64,000 nt of DNA from an uncultured Barnesiella sp. Its GTDB lineage: Bacteria > Bacteroidota > Bacteroidia > Bacteroidales > Barnesiellaceae_A. The number at the start of each line of letters is the position of its first letter. Position 1 is the first letter of the stretch. The stretch spans positions 1 through 64,000 of the forward strand of contig CALUJY010000003.1 in NCBI GenBank assembly GCA_944321085.1. The letters run 5' to 3'. Below the pieces are notes generated by a model. It did no database searches and had not been told where the DNA came from. It saw only the letters and a program-made list of their open reading frames with translations. The position numbers and the translations under genes were made by a program. Of this stretch, positions 9,247-18,408 are shown piece by piece.

Positions 9247-10500
9247 TTATTCGCCTTTGATAGCTGCGATACCCGGCAGTATTTTACCCTCGATAGCTTC
9301 GAGCAATGCGCCGCCGCCGGTAGAGATGTACGATACTTGGTCGGCCATGCCGAATTTGTTGATGCAGGCAACCGAGTCGCCACCGCCGATGAGCGAGAAG
9401 GCACCGTTTCGGGTAGCTTCGGCAATAGCCTCGGCAATAGCACGCGAACCGTCGGTGAAGTTGTCAAACTCGAATACGCCGGCAGGACCGTTCCACAGAA
9501 TGGTTTTGGCGCCTTTGATGGCATCGGCAAATGCTTTGCGTGTTTCGGGGCCGGCATCGAGACCTTCCCAGCCTTCGGGTATGTTATTGGCGGGAACGAT
9601 TTGCGTGTGAGCGTCGTTTGAGAAAGCGTCGGCAGCAACACAGTCGGTACCCAATACGAGGTTTACACCTTTGGCCTTGGCTTTGGCGATGATGTCGAGG
9701 GCAAGGTCGAGTTTGTCATCTTCGCAGATAGAGTTGCCTATCTTGCCGCCAAGAGCTTTGGCGAAAGTATAGGTCATACCGCCGCACAAAATGAGGTTGT
9801 CGACTTTGTCCATAAGGTTTTCTATGATACCGATTTTGGTCGATACCTTAGAGCCGCCCATGATGGCAGTGAACGGACGTTTGATGTTTTTCAGCACGTT
9901 GTCTACGGCTTTTACCTCTTTCTCCATGAGGTAGCCGAGCATTTTGTGGTCGGCATCGAAATAGTCGGCGATGATGGCTGTCGAAGCGTGTTTGCGGTGA
10001 GCCGTACCGAAAGCGTCGTTTACATAGCAGTCGGCATACGAAGCCAAGTGTTTTGCAAACTCTTTTTGCGATGCTTTCAGAGCTTTTTTAGCAGCCTCTT
10101 TCTCTTCGTCGGTAGCAAATTCGCCGCGCGGTTTACCTTCCTCTTCGGGATAGAAGCGCAGGTTTTCGAGCATCAAGGCTTCGCCCGGTTTCAAGGCAGC
10201 AGCAGCCTCGTCGGCTTTCATGCAGTCGGGAGCGAATTTTACTTTTACGCCTAATTGTTCCGATACGGCATCGACGATTTGGCTCAGCGAATATTTCATG
10301 TCGGGGTTCTTTTTGGGTTTGCCCATGTGCGACATGATGATGAGGCTACCGCCGTCGGCCAAAATTTTCTTTAACGTGGGCATTGCGCCTTTGATGCGGG
10401 TGTCGTCGGTTATTTTTCCGTTTTCATCCAAGGGTACGTTGAAGTCTACCCGTACAATCGCCTTTTTACCGGCAAAATTGAATTTGTCAATGGTTTGCAT
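9247..10500 (-). CDS. pgk: Phosphoglycerate kinase
   Basis: At 417 residues it is the usual length. The N-terminal substrate-binding segment [19 protein letters not shown] and the SHMGKPK loop are intact. The C-terminal nucleotide-binding region has GGGDSVACI near the end. The enzyme transfers phosphate from 1,3-bisphosphoglycerate to ADP in glycolysis, in the cytosol. It is the last gene of a minus-strand run prfA-pyrF-rbr-pgk, with 38 bases separating it from rubrerythrin. It may be read from the upstream genes or from a promoter in that short gap that I could not identify. Transcription ends at the bidirectional terminator at 9141-9172. Confidence 0.97.
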   Translation of the reverse strand: MQTIDKFNFAGKKAIVRVDFNVPLDENGKITDDTRIKGAMPTLKKILADGGSLIIMSHMGKPKKNPDMKYSLSQIVDAVSEQLGVKVKFAPDCMKADEAAAALKPGEALMLENLRFYPEEEGKPRGEFATDEEKEAAKKALKASQKEFAKHLASYADCYVNDAFGTAHRKHASTAIIADYFDADHKMLGYLMEKEVKAVDNVLKNIKRPFTAIMGGSKVSTKIGIIENLMDKVDNLILCGGMTYTFAKALGGKIGNSICEDDKLDLALDIIAKAKAKGVNLVLGTDCVAADAFSNDAHTQIVPANNIPEGWEGLDAGPETRKAFADAIKGAKTILWNGPAGVFEFDNFTDGSRAIAEAIAEATRNGAFSLIGGGDSVACINKFGMADQVSYISTGGGALLEAIEGKILPGIAAIKGE

Positions 10501-10538
10501 AATTGATACCTATTAAATTCGTTGGATTTATTATGTTT

Positions 10539-11114
10539 TTACATATTGGTTTTCATTACTTCGAAGTAGCTTTGCGGATGCAGGCAAGCCGGGCATACTT
10601 GGGGAGCAGCTTCGCCCTCATAGATAAATCCGCAGTTGCGGCATTGCCATACAGTTTTGCCGGCTTTCTTGAAGGTTGTGCCTTCTTCTATGTTTTTCAG
10701 GAAAGCGAGGTAACGCTCTTCGTGACCTTTCTCGGCGATGCTGATGTTTTCGTACATGGCAGCAATTTCGGTAAATCCCTCTTCACGGGCTACTTGGGCG
10801 AAGTGCGGATAGTCTTTGCTCCACTCCTCATTCTCACCGGCAGCAGCGGCGCGCAAGTTGTCGGCGGTGGTGCCTATAACGCCGGCAGGATATGAGGCCG
10901 TTATTTCTACCATACCTCCTTCGAGATACTTAAACATGCGTTTGGCATGTTCTTTCTCTTGGTTGGCGGTCTCTTCGAAGATGGCTGCGATTTGTTCGTA
11001 ACCTTCTTTTTTTGCTACGCTTGCAAAATAGGTGTAGCGGTTGCGAGCCTGACTTTCACCTGCAAAAGAGGTGAGCAGGTTTTTTTCGGTTTGGGTTCCT
11101 TTTACACTTTTCAT
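10539..11114 (-). CDS. rbr: Rubrerythrin
   Basis: A 191-residue protein. It has an N-terminal ferritin-like four-helix domain with the di-iron ExxH/E pattern (ETANQEKEHAKRMF, then EKGHEERY) and a C-terminal rubredoxin domain whose four cysteines are C158, C161, C174 and C177. Rubrerythrins are NADH-dependent peroxidases that protect anaerobes from hydrogen peroxide by passing electrons through the Fe(SCys)4 centre. This fits a strictly or largely anaerobic host. It lies 33 bases after pyrF and 38 bases before pgk on the same strand, a constitutive-looking context. No peroxide-regulator site was recognised. Confidence 0.95.
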   Translation of the reverse strand: MKSVKGTQTEKNLLTSFAGESQARNRYTYFASVAKKEGYEQIAAIFEETANQEKEHAKRMFKYLEGGMVEITASYPAGVIGTTADNLRAAAAGENEEWSKDYPHFAQVAREEGFTEIAAMYENISIAEKGHEERYLAFLKNIEEGTTFKKAGKTVWQCRNCGFIYEGEAAPQVCPACLHPQSYFEVMKTNM

Positions 11115-11147
11115 AGCTTTTGATTTTATGAGGGCATTGCCACTCGA

Positions 11148-11978
11148 TTATATTAATCCTTTATTTTGTAAGAGTCGATACATCTCTTTTTGTACGCTTT
11201 CGGCTTGTCGGCGAGCAGCTTCGGCAAAATGTTCGTCGTTGCCGGCGTATATGATTTGTCGTGAAGAGTTTACAATCAACCCGCACATATTGTTCATTCC
11301 GTAGCGTGCAACTTCTTCGAGGCTGCCACCTTGTGCCCCTACACCGGGGACGAGCAGGAAGTGGTGGGGTACGATGCGGCGAACGTCTTCGAAGAGTTTG
11401 CCTTGCGTAGCGCCTACTACATACATCATGTTGTCGGTGTCGCCCCATGTTTGCGATATGCGCAGTACCCGCTCGAAGAGCCGTTCTCCGTCGGCGTCGG
11501 CCGTGAGCTGGAAGTCATGCGACCCTTTATTGGATGTAAGGCCTAAGAGGATGACCCAGTGGCCTTCGTAGCCAAGAAACGGTTTCACGCTGTCTTCACC
11601 CATGTATGGAGCTACGGTTACGGCGTGTATGTCGAGGTGCTCGAAGAAGCTGCGGGCATACATTTCGCTGGTATTGCCTATGTCGCCGCGCTTGGCGTCG
11701 GCGATAATAAACTGGTCGGGATAGCGGTTGCGTATATACTGCACGGTCTTCTCGAAGGCTTCCCATCCGGCCAATCCCATGCTCTCGTAGAAAGCCAAGT
11801 TGGGCTTGTAGGCGATGCACAGGTCGGCTGTGGCATCTATGATGGCTTTGTTGAAAGTGAATATGGCATCTTTGTCGTCGCGTAGGCAGGCAGGTATTTT
11901 GCGTATGTCGGTATCGAGCCCTACGCATAGGAATGATGCCTTGCGGCGGATGTTTTCAAACAATTCTTGTCGGTTCAT
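11148..11978 (-). CDS. pyrF: Orotidine 5'-phosphate decarboxylase (type 2)
   Basis: A 276-residue TIM-barrel protein with the catalytic motif [11 protein letters not shown]94, K96 and D99 are the conserved charged residues. The N-terminal CVGLDTD substrate loop is intact. The length and the RGDIGNT form place it in the longer type 2 family. It decarboxylates OMP to UMP, the last step of de novo pyrimidine synthesis, in the cytosol. It sits 56 bases after prfA and 33 before rubrerythrin on the same strand. No other pyrimidine gene is in the window. Confidence 0.95.
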   Translation of the reverse strand: MNRQELFENIRRKASFLCVGLDTDIRKIPACLRDDKDAIFTFNKAIIDATADLCIAYKPNLAFYESMGLAGWEAFEKTVQYIRNRYPDQFIIADAKRGDIGNTSEMYARSFFEHLDIHAVTVAPYMGEDSVKPFLGYEGHWVILLGLTSNKGSHDFQLTADADGERLFERVLRISQTWGDTDNMMYVVGATQGKLFEDVRRIVPHHFLLVPGVGAQGGSLEEVARYGMNNMCGLIVNSSRQIIYAGNDEHFAEAARRQAESVQKEMYRLLQNKGLI

Positions 11979-12034
11979 TTTCTATCGGTTTATGGCACCC
12001 GTGCGTCTGCCGTTTGTCAGTCGGGTGGGGGTGA

Positions 12035-13144
12035 TTACAGGTTGCTTTCTTTGAGTCGTTCGGCATTTTCGGCCACGATGAGGTGGTCTATGCAGTCTTG
12101 TATGTCGCCGTCCATGAAGCCTTGCAGGTTGTATATGGTGTAGCCTATGCGGTGGTCGGTGATGCGTCCTTGCGGATAGTTGTAGGTGCGTATCTTGGCA
12201 CTCCGGTCGCCTGTCGATACCATGGTCTTGCGGCGGGCAGCTATGTCGTCAATATATTTCTGGTGCTCTTTGTCGTAGATGAAGGTGCGCAATCGTGCAA
12301 GGGCACGCTCTTTGTTTTTGGGTTGGTCGCGAGTCTCGGTACACTCTATCAATATCTCTTCCGAGATACCTGTGTTGGGGTTCTTCCACACGTATCGCAG
12401 TCTGACGCCCGATTCTACTTTGTTGACGTTTTGGCCTCCGGCGCCACCCGAACGGAAGGTGTCCCATTTGATTTCGCCTTCGTTTATCTCTACGTCGAAC
12501 TCTTCGGCTTCGGGCAGTACGGCTACGGTTGCCGCCGAGGTATGGACGCGTCCTTGCGTCTCGGTGGCGGGGACGCGCTGTACGCGGTGTACGCCGCTCT
12601 CGTATTTCATCGTGCCGTAGACATTGTTGCCGCTTACGGCAAAGATAATCTCTTTATATCCGCCGGAAGCTCCCTCGCTGTAACTCGATATGCTTATTTT
12701 CCATCCCTTCGCCTCGCAGTATTTGGCATACATTCTGAACAGGTCGCCGGCAAATATGGCAGCCTCGTCGCCACCCGTTCCGCCACGTATTTCTACGATA
12801 GCGTTTTTCCCGTCTTCGGGGTCGGCCGGTACGAGGAGCAGTTTTATTTCTTCCTCGATTTGCGGTAGCCGGGCGTTGCTTGTCTCTATCTCTTCTTTGG
12901 CCATTTCGCGCAACTCGGGGTCTGATTCGTGTTCGAGCAGCTCTTTGGCCTCCTCTATATTTTGCAATAAGGTTTCGTATTGCTTTGTTGCGAGATCTAT
13001 TTTTTCTAATTCGCTGTATTCCTTGGATAGTTTCACATAACGTTTTTGATCGGCTATCACCGCGGGGTCGGTGATGAGCGTCCCTATCTCCTGAAAGCGT
13101 AACTGTAAGTCTTTCAGCTTGTCGAGTAAAGATTTTTCGCTCAT
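12035..13144 (-). CDS. prfA: Peptide chain release factor 1
   Basis: A 369-residue class I release factor. The catalytic GGQ is at residues 236-238 within RSGGAGGQNVNKV. The stop-codon recognition tripeptide is PAT at 192-194, which marks RF1 (UAA/UAG) rather than the SPF of RF2. It hydrolyses peptidyl-tRNA in the ribosomal A site at stop codons. The glutamine of GGQ is normally methylated by PrmC, which is not in the window. The gene is the first of the minus-strand run leading into pyrF. A TAAATTTG box lies 23 bases upstream. Confidence 0.97.
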   Translation of the reverse strand: MSEKSLLDKLKDLQLRFQEIGTLITDPAVIADQKRYVKLSKEYSELEKIDLATKQYETLLQNIEEAKELLEHESDPELREMAKEEIETSNARLPQIEEEIKLLLVPADPEDGKNAIVEIRGGTGGDEAAIFAGDLFRMYAKYCEAKGWKISISSYSEGASGGYKEIIFAVSGNNVYGTMKYESGVHRVQRVPATETQGRVHTSAATVAVLPEAEEFDVEINEGEIKWDTFRSGGAGGQNVNKVESGVRLRYVWKNPNTGISEEILIECTETRDQPKNKERALARLRTFIYDKEHQKYIDDIAARRKTMVSTGDRSAKIRTYNYPQGRITDHRIGYTIYNLQGFMDGDIQDCIDHLIVAENAERLKESNL

Positions 13145-13166
13145 TGCAAGTCTCTTGATTAGTCCG

Positions 13167-13174
13167 CAAATTTA
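13167..13174 (-). promoter_or_regulatory. Probable -7 box for prfA
   Basis: On the minus strand this reads TAAATTTG, a match to TAnnTTTG, 23 bases before the prfA ATG. No good TTTG is seen about 19 bases further upstream, so the call rests on the -7 element only. Confidence 0.4.
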
Positions 13175-13340
13175 ATGAAATTTTTCGGCAATTATACGAG
13201 TATGGGCATCTTGTTTCACGCTTTACGATTTATTGTGAAAAATGTTGCTTTTTTCCCCTTATACGGGGCATGGTTGGCAATTAATGGTTTAATAGGCAGA
13301 AAAAATAGTATTGAAGTTTCTTTCTTTCCCGAATATTTGT

Positions 13341-13348
13341 TATCTTTA
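13341..13348 (+). promoter_or_regulatory. Probable -7 box for the small membrane gene cluster
   Basis: TATCTTTA differs from TAnnTTTG only in the last base. TTTC at 13317-13320 lies 20 bases upstream as a possible -33 element. It would drive the YtxH-like, holin-like and prmA genes. Confidence 0.4.
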
Positions 13349-13413
13349 CAAGTGTATATTCTGTGGCATTTGCCTCGGGATGCATAGTATGAGTTATAAA
13401 TCTTTTAATTCTG

Positions 13414-13617
13414 ATGGTTATGAAAGGATTGGAATTTGTTTTGGCTTTCCTCGGCGGAGCTGCCGTAGGTGCCATAGTAGGTTTGTTGATGGCTCCCGAA
13501 AAAGGAGAAGATACTCGTGCCCGCATAGTACGTTTCCTCAAAGAGAAGGGTATCTCTCTTAGAAAGGAAGATATTGACGAGTTGGTAGAGAAGATAGAAA
13601 AAGGCCCCGTTGCATAA
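13414..13617 (+). CDS. YtxH domain-containing small membrane protein
   Basis: A 67-residue protein. An N-terminal glycine- and alanine-rich transmembrane helix (residues about 6-25, FVLAFLGGAAVGAIVGLL) is followed by the MAPEKGEDTR turn typical of YtxH/gas-vesicle-like small proteins, then a charged amphipathic tail. Such proteins are linked to envelope stress in other bacteria; the molecular role is not established. Two in-frame ATGs exist (13414 and 13420), and either is plausible. It is the first of four same-strand genes ending in prmA, with 99 bases to the next. Confidence 0.75.
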   Translation: MVMKGLEFVLAFLGGAAVGAIVGLLMAPEKGEDTRARIVRFLKEKGISLRKEDIDELVEKIEKGPVA

Positions 13618-13716
13618 TATTGCGATAGCAGGCTTGTCCCGCTTTCTGCCGATGCTTCTACCCTCCTTTCTTTCGGTGGCGTGGGGCAAGGCTGCGTTGC
13701 GTAGCATATCATTGCC

Positions 13717-14091
13717 ATGGCACAACCATCTTCTGTCGATGCCTTGATAGAGACAATCAAGCGTTACTTGCATTTGCGCATAGAGCAGGTTAAGTTTCTC
13801 GGTACCGAGAAGCTCAGCGTCATTCTTGCCGCATCGGTATTTCTGATGGTGACGATTTTGCTTGCCGTCATAGCCGTATGCTATTTCTCGGTGGCGTTGC
13901 TGCAACTCTTGCAGTCGTGCGTAGGGCTTGTATGGGCTAGCGTCATCATGGGCGTTGTAATGCTCCTTTTGATATGCTTGATATATCTGATGCGTAAGCG
14001 TTGGATTCTCGACCCCATAACACGTTTCCTCTCGCGGGTGTTGCTTGATGATAAGGACGATGATGATACGGAAAACCCTCAAATTGGATAG
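13717..14091 (+). CDS. Phage-holin-superfamily-like membrane protein
   Basis: A 124-residue protein. A soluble N-terminal helix (residues 1-35) is followed by two transmembrane helices (about 37-66 and 70-93), a basic turn RKRW, and an acidic tail rich in aspartate (LLDDKDDDD). This topology matches the YqjE/holin-superfamily III proteins common in Bacteroidota chromosomes. There is no phage context, so lysis is not implied. It lies between the YtxH-like gene and another small gene that starts 4 bases after its stop, suggesting a translationally linked envelope module. Confidence 0.65.
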   Translation: MAQPSSVDALIETIKRYLHLRIEQVKFLGTEKLSVILAASVFLMVTILLAVIAVCYFSVALLQLLQSCVGLVWASVIMGVVMLLLICLIYLMRKRWILDPITRFLSRVLLDDKDDDDTENPQIG

Positions 14092-14095
14092 GATT

Positions 14096-14380
14096 ATGAA
14101 TGGAAACAACACCCGGCAAACAACTTCGCTGCGAAGAGGTATGACTTTCGACGAATTGCGCCGTCACCGCCGTATGCTCGAAGCCGAAGTGGCCATAGAA
14201 GAGGTACGGCTTGTAGAGAGTGTACAAAAGATGATGCGACCGTTTTCTATTGTGCGTTCGGTATCATCTTTTGCTTTCAACCGTTTTATCAATGGTTTTT
14301 CGTTGGTAGATGGTTTAATCTACGGTTTTCGTTCTGCAAGCTGGCTATCGGGATGGGTGCGCCGCCTGATTCGTCGCTAA
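14096..14380 (+). CDS. Small basic hypothetical protein
   Basis: A 94-residue protein I do not recognise. It has a charged N-terminal helix (residues about 18-45, with MTFDELRRHRRMLEAEVAIE) and a weakly hydrophobic C-terminal half ending in RRLIRR. I chose ATG 14096, four bases after the preceding stop; an ATG at 14045 would overlap the holin-like gene by 47 bases. Its place between the holin-like gene and prmA (14-base gap) and its basic, amphipathic character suggest a peripheral membrane role, but that is inference. Confidence 0.55.
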   Translation: MNGNNTRQTTSLRRGMTFDELRRHRRMLEAEVAIEEVRLVESVQKMMRPFSIVRSVSSFAFNRFINGFSLVDGLIYGFRSASWLSGWVRRLIRR

Positions 14381-14394
14381 ATTTACGTATTATA

Positions 14395-15243
14395 ATGAAC
14401 GATTACACACAAGTTACGGTAACGGTTTCGCCTTGCAGCGAAGACGTTACCGATGTTTTGGCTGCGCTCCTCTCGGAGCGGGGCTATGAGAGTTTTGTGC
14501 CCTCTGATACGGGTATGGTAGCGTATGTGCCTTGTCGGTTGTTCGACAAGGCGCTCTTGGATGAGGCTATCGACGAAATGCCTTTTACCGATGTAGATAT
14601 TCGTTACGAGGTGGAAAATATCGAGGGACGCGACTGGAATGCCGAATGGGAGAAGCACTATTTTCGTCCTATCGTTATCGACGACCTTTGCGTCATACAC
14701 AGTTCGTTCCATACCGATGTGCCGCAGGCACAATACGATATTGTCATAGACCCTAAGATGGCATTCGGTACGGGGCATCACTCTACGACCTGCCTTATGC
14801 TCAAAGCTATTCTCGATGCCGATGTGTACGGTCGTCGCGTTCTTGATATGGGGTGCGGTACGGCATTGCTTGCCATTTTGGCGCGTATGCGCGGCGCAGG
14901 TAGCGTGACGGCGGTCGATATTGACCCATTTGCTTATGAGAACGCCTTGGAGAATATACGTCTGAACGGAGTGTCGGATATAGATGTGCGCCTTGGCGGC
15001 TGTGAGGCTCTTCGTGACAGCGATTGCTTCGATTTCGTTTTTGCCAACATCAACCGCAATATACTTCTTGCCGATATGGCTTGTTATGCAGCGCACATGG
15101 CTACCGGCGCAAAGCTCTTCATGAGCGGTTTTTATACCGACGATATAGATGTTTTGCTCGAAACAGCCCGGACTTGCGGTTTGCGTTTCCTCGGAAGCGC
15201 CGAGGATAACCGTTGGGCTATGATGGCTTGCGTCAAGGAGTGA
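14395..15243 (+). CDS. prmA: Ribosomal protein L11 methyltransferase
   Basis: A 282-residue SAM-dependent methyltransferase. The substrate-proximal motif AFGTGHHSTT precedes the SAM-binding motif I, DMGCGTALLAI, followed by VTAVDIDP (motif II acidic residue). The motif FANINRNIL is the PrmA version of the NPPY-like catalytic loop. The enzyme trimethylates ribosomal protein L11. An ATG at 14353 would overlap the preceding gene, so MNDYTQV at 14395 is the better start. The gene ends the plus-strand run and is followed by a strong terminator. Confidence 0.92.
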   Translation: MNDYTQVTVTVSPCSEDVTDVLAALLSERGYESFVPSDTGMVAYVPCRLFDKALLDEAIDEMPFTDVDIRYEVENIEGRDWNAEWEKHYFRPIVIDDLCVIHSSFHTDVPQAQYDIVIDPKMAFGTGHHSTTCLMLKAILDADVYGRRVLDMGCGTALLAILARMRGAGSVTAVDIDPFAYENALENIRLNGVSDIDVRLGGCEALRDSDCFDFVFANINRNILLADMACYAAHMATGAKLFMSGFYTDDIDVLLETARTCGLRFLGSAEDNRWAMMACVKE

Positions 15244-15339
15244 AGTTGCGGCCTGATGTTTGCGTATCCTGTCGTGCTGTGTGAGAAGTACGAATAGAGT
15301 ACCGACAGTGAATAGAAGTTGTTGAATATCGTTATACAA

Positions 15340-15376
15340 CAAGGGCGCGCCCTTCGCGGGCACGCCCTTGTCTTTT
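15340..15376 (+). terminator. Rho-independent terminator after prmA
   Basis: CAAGGGCG-C-GCCC (15340-15352) pairs with GGGC-A-CGCCCTTG (15358-15370) and is followed by TCTTTTT. It also lies just beyond the 3' end of the converging minus-strand cargo gene. Confidence 0.8.
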
Positions 15377-15415
15377 TAGGGGATTATCCCTTATAAACCT
15401 TAATATCTGCCACTG

Positions 15416-17407
15416 TTAGCGTACAATTTTCATGCTTTCTTTGTCATTGATGCGTACGATATATATGCCTTTGGGCATTCGGCTCATATCTATATTGCTC
15501 TCTGAACGAGCTACGCATACGCCTGATAAATTGTAAACTTCTACTTTTGCACCGTTGTTGAGGATTACGCGGTTAGCATAGCTTACGCTGCTCTCTTTCT
15601 CGGCTTCAATGCCTTCCATACCCGAGTGTACGCTTACTGCCATGGCTTGTACGGTAAAGCCGCCGGTAGCACCGGGAGTGTAAAGATATATTTTGCCTGC
15701 CTCATTTATGTCAACAGATATATCCGTGATAGTATTGCTTTTGCTTACAGGTACGTTAGCCAGCTCTTCGCCTGCTTCATTGGAAACTACGAATGTGCGG
15801 CCTCCGGTAGCCGATACGGTAAATTTGATGTTGCAACCTTGGGGTACATCTACAATCAACGAGTCGGTCTTTCCGGCACGTATGGCGCCTACTGCACCGG
15901 CGGGCATATCGCTGCCGGCATAGTCGCGGTCAACGCTGACGCCTGCTGTCCCTTCTATCCACGAAGGCATGATGTATGTGTCGTTGATGGGAGCGTTGAA
16001 TCCGATGCGGAAGCTATTGTCACCCAATACGATATCGTTCGATATCAAAGCCATGCCTGTTCCTTCCCAATCGGGGTCTTCGGCCAGCATGTCATAGTAT
16101 AAGCCGCGTACGCTTGTGGTGAGTATCGAGTAAGATACTATGCTACCCGGCATAACGTTGGCAACATCGAGTATGTAGAGGTTGTTACCGCAGATTTCTA
16201 CATTGGCAGCTGTTTGCATATTGGGCATGGGGAAGTCGGGGTCGGCAACGTTGAGCATGATACCGTCTTGCATAACCACCTCGGTATTGAAGGTAGCTTT
16301 CAGAGCGTGTATGTATTCGTCGGCAGCAGGAGTTGCATCTGTAACAGTAAGGGCAACTTCTTCTGTGACAAATTGAAGTCCTAAGCCGAAGTCATCGTAA
16401 TAGAGGTTGCCATCGATGTCGGTTACAGCGCCGCTGAAAGTAACTGTGTACATAAATCCGGAGTTGAAACGAGTAGAAGGCGTAATGTAAAGATTGTTAT
16501 CTTCTACCGAAACTTCGCACTCACAGAATCCTTCGGCGATGATGTCGTAATTTTCATCGAATTTTATGCCATATACGTTGACCATTGTGGTATCTACCAA
16601 TACGATAGGCTCTGTGAAGGTGATATTTATCGTTTTATTAACTCCGGCAGGAGTACCCGTCATCAGGTCTACGCCCTCGCAATAGATTCCGGTGGGCATG
16701 GGAGGTGTTACGTCGAGCTCGCGGTTGGTTACCGTAACGGTATAGGTAAGTGTAGTGGTACCATCGGTTACGGTGAGCGTACCGCCGTTGTAGTTGCCAT
16801 CGAAGTTATATTCGGTTGCCGAGCCGCCAATGGTTACTACGGGTGCTGTTGTCGAGAGGTCGACATCGGCAGCTACCGTACCTGTAATGGTCATGTCGGT
16901 GTTATCGATGGTCATCTCTTCGCCAGCTACGGTGAAGCCTTCCAATGAAGGCGTTGCGGGTGCGTAGAATGTTACAGACGACAAATAAACAGATGCTCCT
17001 GTACCACCGACAGTGATGGTGCATTCGCCTGTTGTACCGGTCTCGAACGGGCCATAGGTGTTGCAACCGTTTGCCCACTCTTGTGTGGCGATGGTGGTAC
17101 CGTTTACGCCGATAGCCAATGAACGAACCTCTTTGTTACCTTCGGCTGTTACCTCAAAAGAGGCGCATCCCGATACGGTAAAAGATACGATGCGGTCGGT
17201 GCTCGAAAGGTTAGGAATAGTTTCACCAGCTTCAACGCATTTGCTGCGGGTACTGTAATTGGTCTTGGTATAGTCTATCCAATCGCACGCTTCGATGTTG
17301 GCTTGCGAGCAAGATGCTACTTCGCCATCGGTAATTGCGTGGTAGTTTTGTGCTCCTGCGCACATGGCAGTAACTGCTACCGCCAAAGAGAGTAAAATTT
17401 TCTTCAT
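15416..17407 (-). CDS. T9SS-secreted protein with Ig-like domains and type A sorting domain
   Basis: A 663-residue exported protein. A signal peptide (MKKILLSLAVAVTAMCAGAQ) is followed by a carbohydrate-module-like region (about 25-130), a bacterial-surface Ig-like stretch (about 135-210) and SbsA-like Ig domains (about 225-480). It ends in a type IX sorting domain: KVEVYNLSGVCVARSES then MPKGIYIVRIND and a basic end KIVR, about the last 80 residues. Such C-terminal domains direct export through the T9SS and are removed by PorU on the surface. No catalytic motif was seen, so the role is structural, adhesive or unknown. It is monocistronic, with an AT-rich promoter region upstream. Confidence 0.8.
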   Translation of the reverse strand: MKKILLSLAVAVTAMCAGAQNYHAITDGEVASCSQANIEACDWIDYTKTNYSTRSKCVEAGETIPNLSSTDRIVSFTVSGCASFEVTAEGNKEVRSLAIGVNGTTIATQEWANGCNTYGPFETGTTGECTITVGGTGASVYLSSVTFYAPATPSLEGFTVAGEEMTIDNTDMTITGTVAADVDLSTTAPVVTIGGSATEYNFDGNYNGGTLTVTDGTTTLTYTVTVTNRELDVTPPMPTGIYCEGVDLMTGTPAGVNKTINITFTEPIVLVDTTMVNVYGIKFDENYDIIAEGFCECEVSVEDNNLYITPSTRFNSGFMYTVTFSGAVTDIDGNLYYDDFGLGLQFVTEEVALTVTDATPAADEYIHALKATFNTEVVMQDGIMLNVADPDFPMPNMQTAANVEICGNNLYILDVANVMPGSIVSYSILTTSVRGLYYDMLAEDPDWEGTGMALISNDIVLGDNSFRIGFNAPINDTYIMPSWIEGTAGVSVDRDYAGSDMPAGAVGAIRAGKTDSLIVDVPQGCNIKFTVSATGGRTFVVSNEAGEELANVPVSKSNTITDISVDINEAGKIYLYTPGATGGFTVQAMAVSVHSGMEGIEAEKESSVSYANRVILNNGAKVEVYNLSGVCVARSESNIDMSRMPKGIYIVRINDKESMKIVR

Positions 17408-17447
17408 GATATTTTTGTTGGTTTGTTTGATGAAATAATAGGTGTAA

Positions 17448-17455
17448 CAAAAATA
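17448..17455 (-). promoter_or_regulatory. -7 box for the T9SS cargo gene
   Basis: The minus strand reads TATTTTTG, 41 bases before the ATG. Upstream is a very AT-rich tract (17456-17515) with no clear TTTG, so only the -7 element is supported. Confidence 0.45.
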
Positions 17456-17682
17456 GTAAATATTTATATATAATACTATGTATTATATAATCCGATATAT
17501 ACACAATGTTATCAATTTATATCTGCCCTAATTGTATTTATTTGTTTCTTATTGTAATAAGAGAGTTCTTATTGTGTATGTTTTGTATCTTGATTTTGAT
17601 TTTTCCTTTGCCGGCAGAAGTGTAGAATAGTAACCGGAGCAGTGTGCTTTGTGGCAGATATTATGGGGACAGGAGGGCGTTG

Positions 17683-18408
17683 TCAGTCGAAGTTGAAGTT
17701 ATACTCATCCTGAAATCGCTTGAAGTCTTCATCTGTCAGGCCGCTCTCATTTTTGCATTCCTGATTGATTTGTTTCATCGTTTCTAAGAACTGTTCCAAT
17801 TCAATACACAGGATGGTGTGTTTTTGGCCGAACAGGTAATTGTAGATTTCGGGAATATCGAGTACTGCTTTTACTGCCGAGACGGCGTCGGGGTATTGGT
17901 CGAAGTGTTTTTTCTTACTGAAAGCAGCAAACAGCTCTTCACGAACCGATTGGATATCGTCTATTATATCGTGCATCATCTCGATGCCCGATATGGAGCC
18001 GTAGAGGGAATAGATAAGTGAGAAGTTGTCTATCTCTTCGAGTACGGCCATGTTGTCCTTGAATATATTGTGGGCAACGCCTCCGGTGGAGAAATAGTTG
18101 CTATTGGACAACTTCTTGACAAAGAGGTTGAGCGTATCGCGCGATATTTCGTGCAGGTGGTCGGGGTAGCAAGATACTACCCGGGTATATAGAGAGTCTG
18201 TTGCTTTGAGATCGTTTATTACTGCTTCGAGCGACCGGATAGAGAAATCTGTTTCCTTGATGGTCGATATAATGATGCGTTTATAACGGTCTTGTTTGGC
18301 ACGGTAGTCTATGTAGGCGGTGGTACCGAATGTGACTATGATGCCGAGGAATGCACCGATAAAATTGACAAGGATGTCGCGAATGAGTGTTTTTGTCTTG
18401 TTATTCAT
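17683..18408 (-). CDS. Hypothetical membrane-anchored protein
   Basis: A 241-residue protein I cannot place with confidence. A single N-terminal transmembrane helix (residues about 11-33, ILVNFIGAFLGIIVTFGT) is followed by a long helical, charged domain with no cysteines in a metal pattern and no catalytic signature. It resembles the loosely defined DUF6090-type Bacteroidota membrane proteins, which is a guess. Its ATG overlaps the stop of the upstream GNAT gene (ATGAATAA), implying translational coupling. Confidence 0.6.
   Translation of the reverse strand: MNNKTKTLIRDILVNFIGAFLGIIVTFGTTAYIDYRAKQDRYKRIIISTIKETDFSIRSLEAVINDLKATDSLYTRVVSCYPDHLHEISRDTLNLFVKKLSNSNYFSTGGVAHNIFKDNMAVLEEIDNFSLIYSLYGSISGIEMMHDIIDDIQSVREELFAAFSKKKHFDQYPDAVSAVKAVLDIPEIYNYLFGQKHTILCIELEQFLETMKQINQECKNESGLTDEDFKRFQDEYNFNFD

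Noticed and set aside
13717..14091. Prophage remnant based on the holin-like protein
   Set aside because: No other phage genes, attachment sites or integrase; such holin-like genes are ordinary chromosomal genes in Bacteroidota.
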